From contig CM049306.1 in NCBI GenBank assembly GCA_026874595.1, positions 41,788,019-41,852,018 on the forward strand: a DNA stretch of 64,000 nt, given 5' to 3'. The position numbers were made by a program, and so were the translations under genes. Source of the stretch: Sipunculus nudus. Taxonomy: Eukaryota; Annelida; Sipuncula; Golfingiida; Sipunculidae. Shown here piece after piece: positions 13,062-24,150 of this stretch (the stretch's first letter is position 1; each line of letters starts with the position of its first letter). The notes beneath the pieces are model-generated. The model saw only the letters and a program-made list of their open reading frames with translations. It was not told the origin of the DNA and searched no databases.

Positions 13062-13589
13062 AAGGGTTTCCGTGATCTGGAGAAATTATTTAAAGTAAAA
13101 CTAGTACACTATAAAAGGTTTTCGGTAGTCCCATATTGTTTTCGCCCAAGCATATTTGCGGAAATAATAAAAATACGTTATAATTAATTTATTCTTACCT
13201 TATAGATAAACATATGTACAGGGTTATATGATGTCTAAATGTGTATCGTTTCATGTTTACCCTCTTGTATTTAGTAAATATATGCATGTTTACTTCAGTT
13301 ATTCTACATATTTGTTACACCGTTTCAAATATATATAAGTATAAAAGGTATAGCCACAGTAATTGAAGGGCAGGAAATAGAATGTTATAAGAGCGAAGAG
13401 ACATGAACACTTCAAATTTTGGAAAAATTATTTAAAAAAATATCATCAATGTGACTTAAAGTCTAGTATATAATAAAGTAATAAGTGCGAAGAGGCTCAT
13501 ACACTCCATGTTTTGAAATTTAAAAAAAACAAAATCATTAGAATGTGACTAAGATAACGACGTCTTTATTTATTGTTGTTCCAATTACA

Positions 13590-13872
13590 ATGGGCTAATG
13601 TTTCCATTTGGGCGTATATGCGTTTTTCGTATACGCCTTGAAAATAGAAGCTACTCCTTCCAGGTGCACGTGTATGCGTATGTGTGTTTGTGCGTATATG
13701 CGTTGACAATTGAAGCTTATGTTTCCATGTGCGCGTGTATGCGTATGTGCGTTTACGCGTGATAAAATAGAAGCTAATGTTTCCATGTGAGCGTATATGC
13801 GTATGTGCGTTTGGGCGTATGTGCGTGAAAAAATAGATGCTAATGTTTCCATGTGCGCGTATATGCGTGACA
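13590..13872 (+). repeat. Tandem array, about 62-bp unit, 4.5 copies
   Basis: Units contain AAGCTAATGTTTCCATGTG followed by GCGTATATGCGTATGTGCG. Open frames of about 100 codons across it are repeat artefacts. Confidence 0.88.
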
Positions 13873-13959
13873 TGGTAGACTAATATAGTTGTACAGAGAA
13901 TCAAGCAGGTCTCCTCAAAACAGATATATAGTGGAATGACGTATTTTTACCCCGAACCA

Positions 13960-14110
13960 TTTAGTTCACGCATATACCTGCATGAGAATCGCTCCCGTGG
14001 CGAGTTCCCGCATACACGCTCATACGCTGATGGACACATAGAACCACAAGTTACAATATCATATGAGCGATTATTCACGCATATACCCGCACATATGGAA
14101 ACACAGCTAA
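13960..14110 (-). repeat. Inverted remnants of the 62-bp repeat
   Basis: ACGCATATACCTGCATGAG, CGCATACACGCTCATACGC and TCACGCATATACCCGCAC are inverse to the units at 13590-13872, so the array is flanked by an imperfect inverted copy. Confidence 0.6.
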
Positions 14111-15294
14111 ATATACAAGGTATATTTGAATGCGAGTGTTATATATCAAGCCTATATGTACAAGCACCCGGCACACTTGTTTGCTTGTGTTATGGTGTTG
14201 AGCAAGTTTTATCTAAATTGCTGCATCGGCCCATAAACAAAATGCTGGTCTACTATTAATGTTCACGGCGTTTTTTCTGGAAAAAATGCCCATATTATGA
14301 TTGAGTTATCTTAGAATTTTGATGAATTTTTATCGCTAAATAATGATACAGATTTGATAAATATAGTAACTCCATGTGTGGCCAAATTAGACAGGACCTC
14401 TAATTAGGCCCTCCCGCATAGACTATGAGTAAAAATCCGATTGAATCTGGCTACTCATTTTTTTATAACTGACTTTTCTTCCACAAATGCACTCATGTCG
14501 GTAACGTTAGCATGTTTTATTCGTAAACTTACTAATTACCAGTAATGAAGCCCACAGGAAGAGTCATCAAAGTCAGTACACCACTTGGTTCCTGTAGTCT
14601 AGGAGCTCTTCACTGTCAGGTGTGTAGCTATTAGAGTGCGCGGCCTGTTTTAGGATATGGATAGGTCGGACACGAGCTGATGGAATTGGTGCCCGCATCC
14701 CTTTTGTCTTCCAGGTGACGCAGTCTGGTTGGGTCTCAGACGTTTCGTAATTAAGACTCTGGCGAAATCGTTAAGTCCGAGCCTGCACAATGAAATGTCT
14801 GGCCTACGCAGGAACACCTAGAATTCGATACCAGAACGGCAACATCTGGATAAATTTCCGTTTTAACGATATACCAACATCAATGTCCTGTCCAAAGTAC
14901 TCCATAACAAGCGGCGGCAGTATAATTCACAATAGCACATGCTGGCAATGAATTCTAACAGAACCACTCCTTTTGTTTCAATCGATCAAGTCTTCATGGT
15001 ATTGTTAACATATTTTCCCCTAACAAAGTAAGGATTCAAAGCCCAACGCTCCTCATATACATACATAAACATGGTAACGCCAAAGCTGCAACACAGTTCT
15101 ATCAACAGATCTGAAATTTTAATAACTTATTGTTCTTCATTAATATTTTGGTCTGAATATAATAACTGAACAAGTTAAATGGGGTTTGAAAGTCCCGTGT
15201 GTTTTTTCCATGTATATAACATTTTCTGTCTATTTCTTTATATTTATCTAACATAATAAACGACCTCTTTTGTCTGATAATATTCAGTTCTTTG
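14111..15294. other. Unrecognised sequence downstream of the receptor
   Basis: A GC-richer part at 14570-14850 has no open frame of note. It may be an old repeat. Confidence 0.45.
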
Positions 15295-15300
15295 TTTATT
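15295..15300 (-). terminator. Candidate polyadenylation signal AATAAA for the GPCR
   Basis: AATAAA on the minus strand lies about 125 bases past the receptor stop codon. Another AATAAA overlaps the stop itself (15418-15423). In such AT-rich DNA the hexamer is common, so the site is only a candidate. Confidence 0.35.
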
Positions 15301-15422
15301 ATATCGTATGATATCTTACACAAATGCGTTGAATGGGCCACATCTCCGAGTCAAAATGTACGTTCAAGATATTAATGGTCATATTCTGCGTGTGTATTTT
15401 TCTATTATTTTCCAGAATTTTA

Positions 15423-16520
15423 TTAATCGATATCCACAACAACATCCTCTGTGCTGGCTTTCCGAAGTTTTTCTCTTTTTCTGCGACAGCATAAACACTG
15501 CCGGAAGTAGCGATTGCAACATGAATACAGGAACATATTTATAGAACGCGACGCGAAAAACAGAAAGAAGAGAGCATGTTGGGTAACTAGTATTTCGCTC
15601 GATATTAAAGCGTCCTCATGCAGTGATCCGCGGATTATGTGGTGAAACGTCATAATGTATGTCGGAAAAGCCAAAACGACGTACAGCAGCGTTGCCACAA
15701 GTGAAACTTTTGTCATTTGGATGTTGATGATGATTTGCGGGGTCCCACTTGGCGAAACGCCTCTTGTTTCCGTTGTGCATAACTCCTTTTGCAGTGAAAG
15801 CGTCACAATCATAAAGATTAAGACTGGTAGTATAAAATTGACTGCCATGTCCATTTTCGCCAGCACCCGCATGATAGACATGAGCTGTGGTACGGGCGTG
15901 CACATGTACCAGTCGTTGAAACTGAGAACTCCTTCCATTAAGCTTATATTCAGGGATACTACCATTGCAATAATTAACAAAGCTAAAATAACGGCCCGGG
16001 CTTTGAATGGAGTACAAAAGTTCTTGCGTTTCTCAGGAAAACGTATAAATATTAAACGATCCACCATTAGTGACACAGTTGTCCAAGTCGTTAGAAAATT
16101 ACTGAGCCGGCTTCCATAGGCAACGAACTGGCACCAGCCGATCGTCTGGTAGAAATATTCATGTGTATGCTTGAAATCCGCTAGCCACACAAGAAATACG
16201 GTCAACAGGAAGGCAGCATCTGCGCCTGCGCGGGCAGCAAGATAATGTGAGGGTGAGACATCTTTGAGAGGTGAACGTAACAGCGTAAACATACATAACA
16301 AATTTCCAAGCAATCCAAACCCGACCATGAGCGGCGTCCATACGATGGATAACCACCAAGCCTCATCCCGGTACATCAGAAGTTCTGATGTCAAATTTGT
16401 CTTGTTGTTAAAAAGTAGTTCGGTCACATGTTGCTGGAACGCTGCATCCGCGCGGACTAAATCCCATCGCATGGAAAAACGCAGGTATTGCTGAAGCTCT
16501 TCTTGGGTCACGTTAAACAT
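15423..16520 (-). CDS. Class A (rhodopsin-like) peptide-type GPCR, single coding exon
   Basis: A 365-aa seven-transmembrane receptor of the plasma membrane, expected to bind an extracellular ligand (probably a peptide) and signal through G proteins. The outside N-terminus (about 1-54) has N-glycosylation sequons at N3, N39 and N42. TM1 (about 55-81) has GLLGNLLC with N73 as residue 1.50. D101 is 2.50 in TM2. C130 (TM3) and C207 (ECL2) can form the conserved disulphide. The DRY box reads DRL (154-156). TM4 (about 175-191) lacks the usual Trp. TM5 has FILP (P232). TM6 has LAFP (P286) instead of CWxP. TM7 reads NMFLY (328-332) for NPxxY, so its proline is lost. The C-tail has Cys 334, 335, 342, 344 and 345, possible palmitoylation sites. 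Start: M is chosen just inside a splice acceptor; the frame stays open 50 codons further upstream, but that is intron. Similar receptors in lophotrochozoan expansions are often labelled FMRFamide- or neuropeptide-receptor-like; the ligand cannot be told from sequence. Confidence 0.9.
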   Translation of the reverse strand: MFNVTQEELQQYLRFSMRWDLVRADAAFQQHVTELLFNNKTNLTSELLMYRDEAWWLSIVWTPLMVGFGLLGNLLCMFTLLRSPLKDVSPSHYLAARAGADAAFLLTVFLVWLADFKHTHEYFYQTIGWCQFVAYGSRLSNFLTTWTTVSLMVDRLIFIRFPEKRKNFCTPFKARAVILALLIIAMVVSLNISLMEGVLSFNDWYMCTPVPQLMSIMRVLAKMDMAVNFILPVLIFMIVTLSLQKELCTTETRGVSPSGTPQIIINIQMTKVSLVATLLYVVLAFPTYIMTFHHIIRGSLHEDALISSEILVTQHALFFLFFASRSINMFLYSCCNRYFRQCLCCRRKREKLRKASTEDVVVDID

Positions 16521-16545
16521 CTTGAGAATTCTGAAAAAAAAACAC
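16521..16545 (-). promoter_or_regulatory. 3' splice acceptor and 10-nt 5'UTR of the GPCR exon
   Basis: On the minus strand a run of nine T followed by CAG (AG at 16531-16532) precedes AATTCTCAAG and then the ATG at 16518-16520. This is a textbook polypyrimidine tract and acceptor. It implies a non-coding upstream exon at higher coordinates, which I could not locate, so the promoter of the receptor is not identified. Confidence 0.75.
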
Positions 16546-18213
16546 GAGATAAAGTAGATTAACAAACATTTAAGAAAGGGAATAAAGCTTAAACAATCCA
16601 TGCCCACTACACACGAGGCCACTATACAAGTTAAGATTGCGTCATTTCCTGTTTTCGTCGAAACTTTCAACTGATATGGATGGATACTGTTGAGTATATT
16701 TTATCTTTTGTCCTTTGAAATCAGTTTTTTTGTCTATTACAGATGAAAATTTTCTTGAATCTTATTTTAATTCTGACCAAATCTGGCTATAAGCACATTA
16801 TCAAAATATCAGCCTAAACTAAATATTCCTAAAATTTCACGTAAAATCCTTTTCATATAGAACGTGTTAATTGTGTGGATAAACCAACAGAATATTAATT
16901 GAAGGTCAGCTGTGACAAATGATATGCTTTTAGAAAAAGAGTATTTAATAGTGTATTCATTATGTTCTTGATGAATTCTAATGTGTTTTTAGCTGAAATG
17001 ATGAATGGCAGAGAGTTATTCAAGTTTACTGTGTCGCTTTGATGTGTCAGAATGGTCAATATAAAATACTGATGTGAATCTATAGATCTGACATCTGTCT
17101 ATGTGTAACCTGAAACCAATCTTTATATGTCAATCACACAGAAATTCCATCCATGTATATGCTTCCGCCTAAGTATATTTTTTTTTACAAAAAAACATGA
17201 AGGACATATATTCACTCTTAGAATAATTTTTAACAAAAAAAAAAATACGTTTCCTCTTTAAATGACATCATCATAGCAACTTTTTTCATTAAAAAAAATA
17301 ACCTAAAACTATTAATCACCAAACGGTCAATAAAAGCCTTCCCATGGTATTCGCAACTGAGCGATAATGGGGAATAGGCTAGGGAGTGTACGACCTTTGA
17401 AATAAGGTCAAAGTCGAAATGAATATCAGGTGCATATTTGCGACCTATGACTAGTATTTTGCCTAAAGGTCAGTTACTGAAATTCAGCTGTATTTGAGAT
17501 CTTGCGCAAACACTGGCAGAAGAAAAAAGGAACAATTATTGTAATTGATAACCTTGCACCCTTACGGACATTCAAAGGCCACCCACAATTATTTTTATTT
17601 TACATTTTTTTAAATATTGTTATTAATGGTGGATTAAACTCATCAATCTTTATAAGCCGTGTTGGGTTGGGGCGGATCAACTATAAATTCACAGTAAATA
17701 CATTGGAGTAAGAAAATATGCGAAAAAAAATTGTATTGTTTGGAAAAGAACACAGTTGCTTTTATGTGTGGATAATCTTGAACATTCGTTTATTTAACCT
17801 ACGACTTAGTTGATTAACCAGTGGCAGAGAAAGAAACGCGTGAAGCAGTTTTTTAAGGACCAATGCCTGATCAAGCAGATATTTGAACGCACAGGAAAAA
17901 TGTAAGGACTGGTCGAGTCTAAAAAACTGGGTCATTCCAGGCACACCCCGGTAAGAAAAAAGACGTTTACGCATACAGCACAGAGACAGAAACCAGGAGA
18001 ACTTCGCGCTGTTGCTGTCAGTTTTCATTATAGCGACAGGAGCTTTCCGCTTAAAAAAAAACCGCGATAACTGAGTTTTTAAAACATATTGCGATCAATA
18101 TTTGACTGTGAATCCTGAAAAAATGTGTGTGAGATACAGAATGCGAGATTAAGGACCTGGTAGTGAAGATAAGCACTTCGTGTGTCCATCTTCTCTCCCT
18201 CTCTTTCTCCCTG
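16546..18213. other. Presumed intron and upstream region of the receptor
   Basis: AT-rich, no repeats recognised, no upstream exon identified. Confidence 0.45.
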
Positions 18214-18218
18214 CCCCC

Positions 18219-18228
<10 letters not shown>

Positions 18229-18249
<21 letters not shown>

Positions 18250-18257
18250 CCGCTGTC

Positions 18258-18308
<51 letters not shown>

Positions 18309-18318
18309 CTCTCTCTGA
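18229..18318 (+). repeat. (TC)n microsatellite
   Basis: CT dinucleotides with few interruptions, directly after a 16-C run. Confidence 0.95.
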
Positions 18319-18719
18319 AACATCATTTTTTATACATTCAACGTTATGAAACGTTCTCAAGGTAGCGGTATACCCTTAATTCCGCGACCTCTGTATATTA
18401 ATTCTCCTCCGCTGAATTTTTCCGAGGGCTTTGTTTCATAAGGGCTCGTAAATACAACAGGGAAGTACGGGACGAACAGTTCCAGATTGAATAATTTATT
18501 TGAGGAGAGAGCGGTATCCTCCAAGTAGAACGTTCTGGGCCCTTATCCGCAAAACATTTTATTATGACATACCACATAGATCGTGGATACTCTGATTTGG
18601 AGTAGGATGCCCTCAGCACCAGATGCGACTTCCACACATGATTTTAAATTTAATATCATGTAAATTTAAGACAAATTTTGGTTTTTGAATAAAATGAAAC
18701 CGAGTAATTCCAACCGACA

Positions 18720-18868
18720 AGTCCTTTATATAGTGGTCGTCGTAGTAAGGATGGTCGTCCGAACGAGGTCTGCTTTAAACAGCAACAACGAATTGGGACC
18801 GTGAAGAAATGGTCTTTATTTATAGGTGGTCGCTAAACCGAATTGGTCGTACGTGAGGCTTTACTGTA
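18720..18868 (-). mobile_element. pogo/Tigger-like miniature element end
   Basis: On the minus strand, TA is followed by CAGTAAAGCCTCACGTACGA and TTAGCGACCACC, the style of pogo-type inverted repeats (CAGTxxAxCCTC) with a TA target. The opposite end was not identified. Confidence 0.45.
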
Positions 18869-19235
18869 AAAATATCATTAACGATAGATTTTCATTAATC
18901 AGACTGGCAATTCTGCAGGTTTCTGTCTTACTTGTTACTTTGTCTTCTCTGTTACTTTTTTTATCGCTAATGCTTAATTTAAGACAATAATTAAGCTTGG
19001 TATGTTTGAAGACAATAGACACAAAATAAGAAAGAAATATATATCAGCGCAGCATGTACGCACGACTCGGTAGGAATTTAAATTAGACTGACAGAGCTCT
19101 GACGTCTTAATAGACTCTCTCACGTCAGAAAAGCAAAACAAGGCTGGTAGCAAAAAGAAACACAGCTTCTGAATTGAAGAAGATGCGAAGATCAAGCGAA
19201 CCCAGTCTAAGCGGGATTTTATCGAATCCTGAATG

Positions 19236-19752
19236 TTAAAAGGACATACTGAGGAGCAATATTATGCTTATTCCTTCACTATCAGTTTAGTTTTGCTTTA
19301 TACAAAAGTTTCCCAGCAACACCATGCAAGCACACAGTTTCACATACGGCTATTTAACACCTTTTTTATGGCTCTGCGTGTTGGTAAACACAGTCCACGT
19401 GTGTTTATTTACCCTAACAATGCCGCGTGACCGGAGGTTTGATCGTGAGCCGCAACACACCCTGTTTCAGCCAGCAGGAACATGAACATGTATTACATTT
19501 TTTGGGCCAAGTCAGTCAGGGTATCTCCTGCATGACACGTGTAGTGGCACCGCAATGCACATGCACGGCCCCACGCGCTGTGTTTATGTTGACACCTTTG
19601 ATCGCGTCCGGTTCACTGCTTTTAACACTCGTTTACGGGAGTAAGCAAACAGTTTCAAGGCAATATTTTGGCAAGTACAGATTTATTTTAATAGGAAGAG
19701 GCTATTTTTCGTGTTTGCTCAATATGTTTTAAAGGTGATTCGGCCCCTTTAA
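19236..19752 (-). mobile_element. TTAA-flanked DNA element, copy 1
   Basis: Bounded by TTAA at 19236-19239 and 19749-19752. The minus-strand start reads AGGGGCCGAATCACCT; the other end reads AAGGACATACTGAGGAGCA inward from 19240. An inverted copy lies at 40477-40893 and a partial one at 26907-27006. The TTAA target suggests a Kolobok- or piggyBac-type transposase in trans (inference). It has no coding capacity. Confidence 0.7.
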
Positions 19753-19819
19753 GCAACTGAAACCAGGTTTACTTTCTTTGAAGAATCTATTTTTTAGATT
19801 GATTGTATAAATATAAGGC

Positions 19820-20002
19820 AGTGTCCATGGCTCAAGTGTTGGCGTTCGGCAGTGTCTGGAGGTGGAGGAAACCGGAGATTCCGGAGAACACCACCAGCCT
19901 CGGACAGGCTACTACAACCCACTTTCATAGCCACGCCGGGGATCGAACCCTGGTCGCCAACGGAGAGATTCGAGCGCTTTACCACACGACTGACCAGGCC
20001 CC
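19820..20002 (-). mobile_element. tRNA-derived SINE, family A
   Basis: On the minus strand the head has an A-box-like TGGTAAAGCGC (19974-19984) and a near-perfect B box GGGTTCGATCCCC (19938-19950), spaced as in a tRNA gene. A body with GGTTTCCTCCACCTCC follows. A second copy is at 32656-32829. RNA polymerase III promoter function is expected from the boxes. Confidence 0.8.
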
Positions 20003-20649
20003 TAATCAGGTTTACTTTCACGAGATCTGCCTGTGAGCTGATAGCTGGCTGACTGACCTTTAATTAGGCTATGCCTTGCACTGAATTCTGTAGGATGAAA
20101 GCAAAAGGTCAATCTTATCGGAAGTTCGGTGAATGCCGTTGCTTCAAATTAATTTATTCAAAATGAGAGTTGCACGGACCTAAAAGCTTTGGTACCAGTC
20201 TATCTGAGAGGGAAAGAGCTTTGCTGCATGACTAGCATGTAGTCTGTTTGCTTATTTCCTTCTGTTTGCAAACGTGGCATCCATGCCAGACTCTGTTTCG
20301 AGACATTCATGCTAGAAACTGATTTTGTATGGTGTTCAATGACGTCCAAGAAAAAAATTCTCTACAGCAGTAGTCAGTGAATGCGTTATTATAACATACA
20401 ACCGAAGCATATGTCGAACATGTTTTCACAGCCTATGCCCAGAAAAAAAAATTATTCCTTTGATCAGTACAACACACAGTATATTTATTTTATATAAATC
20501 GATTATTAAATTTTAATTTAGATATTATACTTAACTTTGACAGGGTTTAACTTTGAGAAGATTAAATCTATTACGCAGGGTTAAGCGAAATTAGGCTAGT
20601 TAGAGTAAAATTAAGTGAGAAAGTCTCACGGCCTTTGTCTAGACACTAC

Positions 20650-21466
20650 TGTTACAGGTGCTCCTTTTATTATGTAACACGGGCGTAACTCCTGTTCTGG
20701 CACTCGTGTCTGGCCGCGTATTACATTCTATGTTTAATCCGTACTGGTTGAACTCTCGTTGTCATGTTTAGCCTTGGGTTTTCATGCCTGGCCGAGGTCA
20801 CGTGATGAGCCTGGTATGTGGAGATAGACAGCGCTGTTTTTCTAGAGAATTCCTGAAACGCGTGTTTACTGTGTTGTGCAAGATCTTATGGACTGTTCGA
20901 GAAGTGGACAATTCTCGGCCTGGGTTGTGAAGGTATATAAGGGGGCTGTGTTTCCGAACCAGGCAGGGGAGAGCAGCAGAACAGATTCCAGCAGACGCAT
21001 AAGCGTGTGTCAGTTTCTAGGACTTTATCCGACGAATGCGGCAATAATAGATTTTCAAAGACTTTCTCCTGGATTTTATGCATTTGGACTTTAGTTTACT
21101 TTCTGGGTTGTTGCAAGAACTTTCCACTGGACTGTCATTCTCCGAGAGTATACATTTAAAGAAAGTATCGTGGTGACGGTGTTGGTATCCAGGTATTGTG
21201 CACATTATTTTCTGTGTGATTGTATTGACTTTGTTGCTATACCGCTGTTTTACTGTATAATTGTATTGATTTAGTGTATTGTATTGTTAGGGTTGTTTTG
21301 AGAATAAATTATGGTTATTTGTTAACAAAAACACACTGACTTCTTTATTCATTCCCCTAGACATTTCACGCTGCCTAGTGTTACAGAATCTAATTTGTTT
21401 TTATCTCCGTTACAGGATTTGTGTTCATCACGCATAAGTGATCTGTTTATATTAGGTTCCGTAACA
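20650..21466 (+). mobile_element. Solo LTR, copy 1 (817 bp)
   Basis: Begins TGTTACAGGTGC and ends GGTTCCGTAACA, with the inverted ends TGTTAC/GTAACA. It is flanked by a 4-bp direct repeat CTAC (20646-20649 and 21467-21470). Inside are a TATA box (GTATATAAGG, about 20933-20942) and an AATAAA at 21303-21308, in the expected order of U3, R and U5. No gag or pol lies next to it. It is a solo LTR left by recombination; the 4-bp duplication suits Gypsy-type elements, but the clade is not proven. Confidence 0.88.
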
Positions 21467-21484
21467 CTACTCACGGGGCATTCA

Positions 21485-21640
21485 AACTTAGAGCCCGGCG
21501 TCGCCGCCATTTTGCGACGCCGCCAGCCGTGTTAAGATCAAGCCGAATCGAGCCGAGTCTATTAGGAGGCGCCGCCGTTTTTTCATTTAGCCGAAGTGAG
21601 CCTCTTTGTTTGCAGCTCGGTTTGGCTCGAAAAAAATTCA
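21485..21640. other. Short CpG-rich block with hairpin
   Basis: Directly downstream of solo LTR copy 1. GGCGTCGC (21497-21504) pairs with GCGACGCC (21514-21521) around a 9-nt loop. Further CpG-rich sequence and an imperfect inverse pair (CGAGCCGAG / GGCTCGAA) follow. It stands out from AT-rich surroundings; role unknown. Confidence 0.5.
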
Positions 21641-22407
21641 AAAAGACATTTTTTTTTTCAAATAAAAAAGGTCGAAACAGATGTTCAGGTTTCGCTATTT
21701 TTGTGACTGTTAAGTATGGCTTATGAAATCACCAGGATAAACTAAACTCGATATTTGATCACAAAATGTATTATATCACGTGTAATTTAGATTACTTTTT
21801 TAACTTTTACGGTTAACTTTTAAAATTGTCAAATGAATAGGCTTTCAGTTCAGTTTAAGTTCAAACCGAGTCGTGCAACGAAACTCGGCTTACTAAACTA
21901 AAGTCAGTTATCGCTTTTTGTCCATGCGGGCCACTGACATTTATGTGCATGGCTATCACGGCTGTATTCCAACTAGACCCATAGTGCTTATTTTGAACTA
22001 GGGCACTTGTATAAAAATACTCAAATGCCATGGCTGTCGATATTATCACAATGATACTGCTGTCCAATGGTTGAGGAACTAAAACACTGTTACACATGAA
22101 TGAACAAAGTAAAGCATAACTCAAGTCTCTATGGAGGCCCGGGCAGGAGTTACCTTTATAAAGCCAGAAATTTCGACAAAGATGCAAGAGATTTACCAAT
22201 ATGAGTTATGCAGCAGGAGTTTCCGTACAGGTATTGCTCGAATGTTAACAATAATTCACCCTATTTTATGTGACGCGATTACCGGCGAGGCTTTGCAAAT
22301 CTTGACGAAGATATATTTCAGCGAGATTTTCAGCGCACAATGCTGAATTAACTCTCTAATGACGCAGGGACATTTTTCCCATCTGTCAAGTCTTAAGACA
22401 AACCGTC

Positions 22408-22640
22408 TGCTGTGGCTCAGGGCTAAAGCACAGTATTCAAAGCCGGTAGTTCGTGAGCTCGAATCTCAGCCGACGCGGTGAGACTTTTCATGGTCGGCCC
22501 CACCCAGAGTGAGCGCTCTGCAGGGTAAATGGGAAGGCCGTGCCCAACGACTGTGTTTAACTCATAAATGAGTGCGTCTTTCGGGGATTCTTCAGTGATA
22601 TGACCCAGCAATGGGGACGATTACGCACCTATGACCCGCA
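22408..22640 (+). mobile_element. tRNA-derived SINE, family B
   Basis: The head GTGGCTCAGGGCTAAAGC (A box) is followed by GAGCTCGAATCTC (22455-22467, B box), then a core CTTTTCATGGTCGGCCCCAC and a tail with GCGTCTTTCGGGGATTC. A second copy enters the window end (63850-64000), and the core is shared with the SINE at 61546. Confidence 0.78.
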
Positions 22641-23964
22641 GGTGCAGTACTCACCTGGTTTAGTTGACACCAGGATAAAAAATGAGAGGAAGCGTGTGAT
22701 ACTGCCCTGTGACGTAGTCCGAAACCGGGATGGAATTCTGAAGATGTATTTACATGTATACGTAGTTAAGTTAGCGTTTAAAATGAGGCGGTTACCTCCA
22801 CCAAAAAAAATATAAAAAATATATATATATAAATAAAAAAAAATAAAAAGTCTCAAGGCCGAGGGCACCCTTCCTCTAGGAGTTGTTTTCATTCTTCATT
22901 ATCCTTTTACAGTTAGGCTGCGGGACACAAAGGACTACTTGTAGCAACAGTCAAACTTTAAAATCAAAATGTGTTACATCTCACTTTTACACATTCTATT
23001 ACATTTCACATGCCCATGCTGACAAAATATTACTTATTCCTTATCACAAAACACAGAAGTGTTTTATCTAATTTGCCTTGAATCAATTCTGATCAAACGT
23101 TTTTGAACAGACTATATTATCCTCTTCTGTACGCCGCTGTTGTACCCCCAATATTGAACCGTCAGTATAGCGCGTAATACTCTTGTGAGTCCGGTTATGT
23201 ACAGTGTGGTCTCGGACAGCTCTGTCTCGGTTACGTCAATAACATGGGTTCCTCCTGGAATTTAGCTTAAGACTGCCGTGATGACCTTTACAATGCACAT
23301 GTGACGTCACGGACCACCTTCAACGTTTATTACCGAAGGAGCCCTCTCTCAAAGGAAAGACTTATACTTCAATTTCTTTTCAGGGAATACTAAATCAAAA
23401 GCTGACGTTATCACAGAACACGAACGTATGCAAAAGCTGAGATTGTAGTATGCCTATCGTTTTCTGTCAGTCTTTTATCGTAGAGATGAACTAACACAGT
23501 CCATGATTACCATATTATAGGACATATGGTCCTATTCACACTGTATTAGTTCATTATAGATGACACTGTAGCTACGTGGCTTTCATGTTAACAACGTAGG
23601 CTGATCACTGTCATAGGAATTCCGTAAATTGGGTCCTACTGTTGAGTATAATGAAATTAAAAATTTGGTCACGATTAGATCGCTACGGGGGAAATGACCT
23701 ATGTTAAATTATTAGATCTAAAACCGTCTGATGAGACTTGTTATCAGGGTTGAACATTAACACATCTCTATCAGAAAAGGCAAGTTTATCTTATTACCTG
23801 CGTAAGTACCAGCGCATGTCCACTTTTTCTTCATATTGATATCACCTTTCGTAAGGAAATAATCAATGAAGTTGGGAAATCTGAACAACGATCGCGATCA
23901 TGGATGTTTATTGGATCGGTTATTGGTGGATACAACCTGCGTTCGTATTGAGTTAATCACAAAA
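22641..23964. other. No recognisable feature
   Basis: AT-rich single-copy-looking sequence with a short TA-rich stretch at 22810-22850. Confidence 0.5.
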
Positions 23965-24150
23965 GCTTTTAATTTATATTCTCAACTTATGAATTGGAGA
24001 GTAATGAAGTGTGGATGATATAATAATCTTTTTGCTAGGGACTAAGAAAAGGAAATCTGAAAATGAAAATTTATTACGAATAAATGGAAAAAAAACAGAT
24101 AAAATCAAGAGATGTTTCAGCTGAGGGGTGGGGGGGGGGGGGGGGGGGTC
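23965..24150 (+). mobile_element. Uninterrupted copy of the dispersed repeat
   Basis: Matches the two halves at 10560-10691 and 11717-11800 without the HINE: TTCTCAACTTATGAATTGGA, GTAATGAAGTGTGGAT, then ATTTATTACGAATAAATGG and AGATGTTTCAGC, ending in 19 G (24130-24148). It serves as the empty-site comparison for the HINE insertion. Confidence 0.6.

Noticed and set aside
16521-16670. Longer N-terminus of the receptor (50 more residues)
   Set aside because: It would start in sequence upstream of a strong splice acceptor; class A receptors of this type start near the chosen Met.
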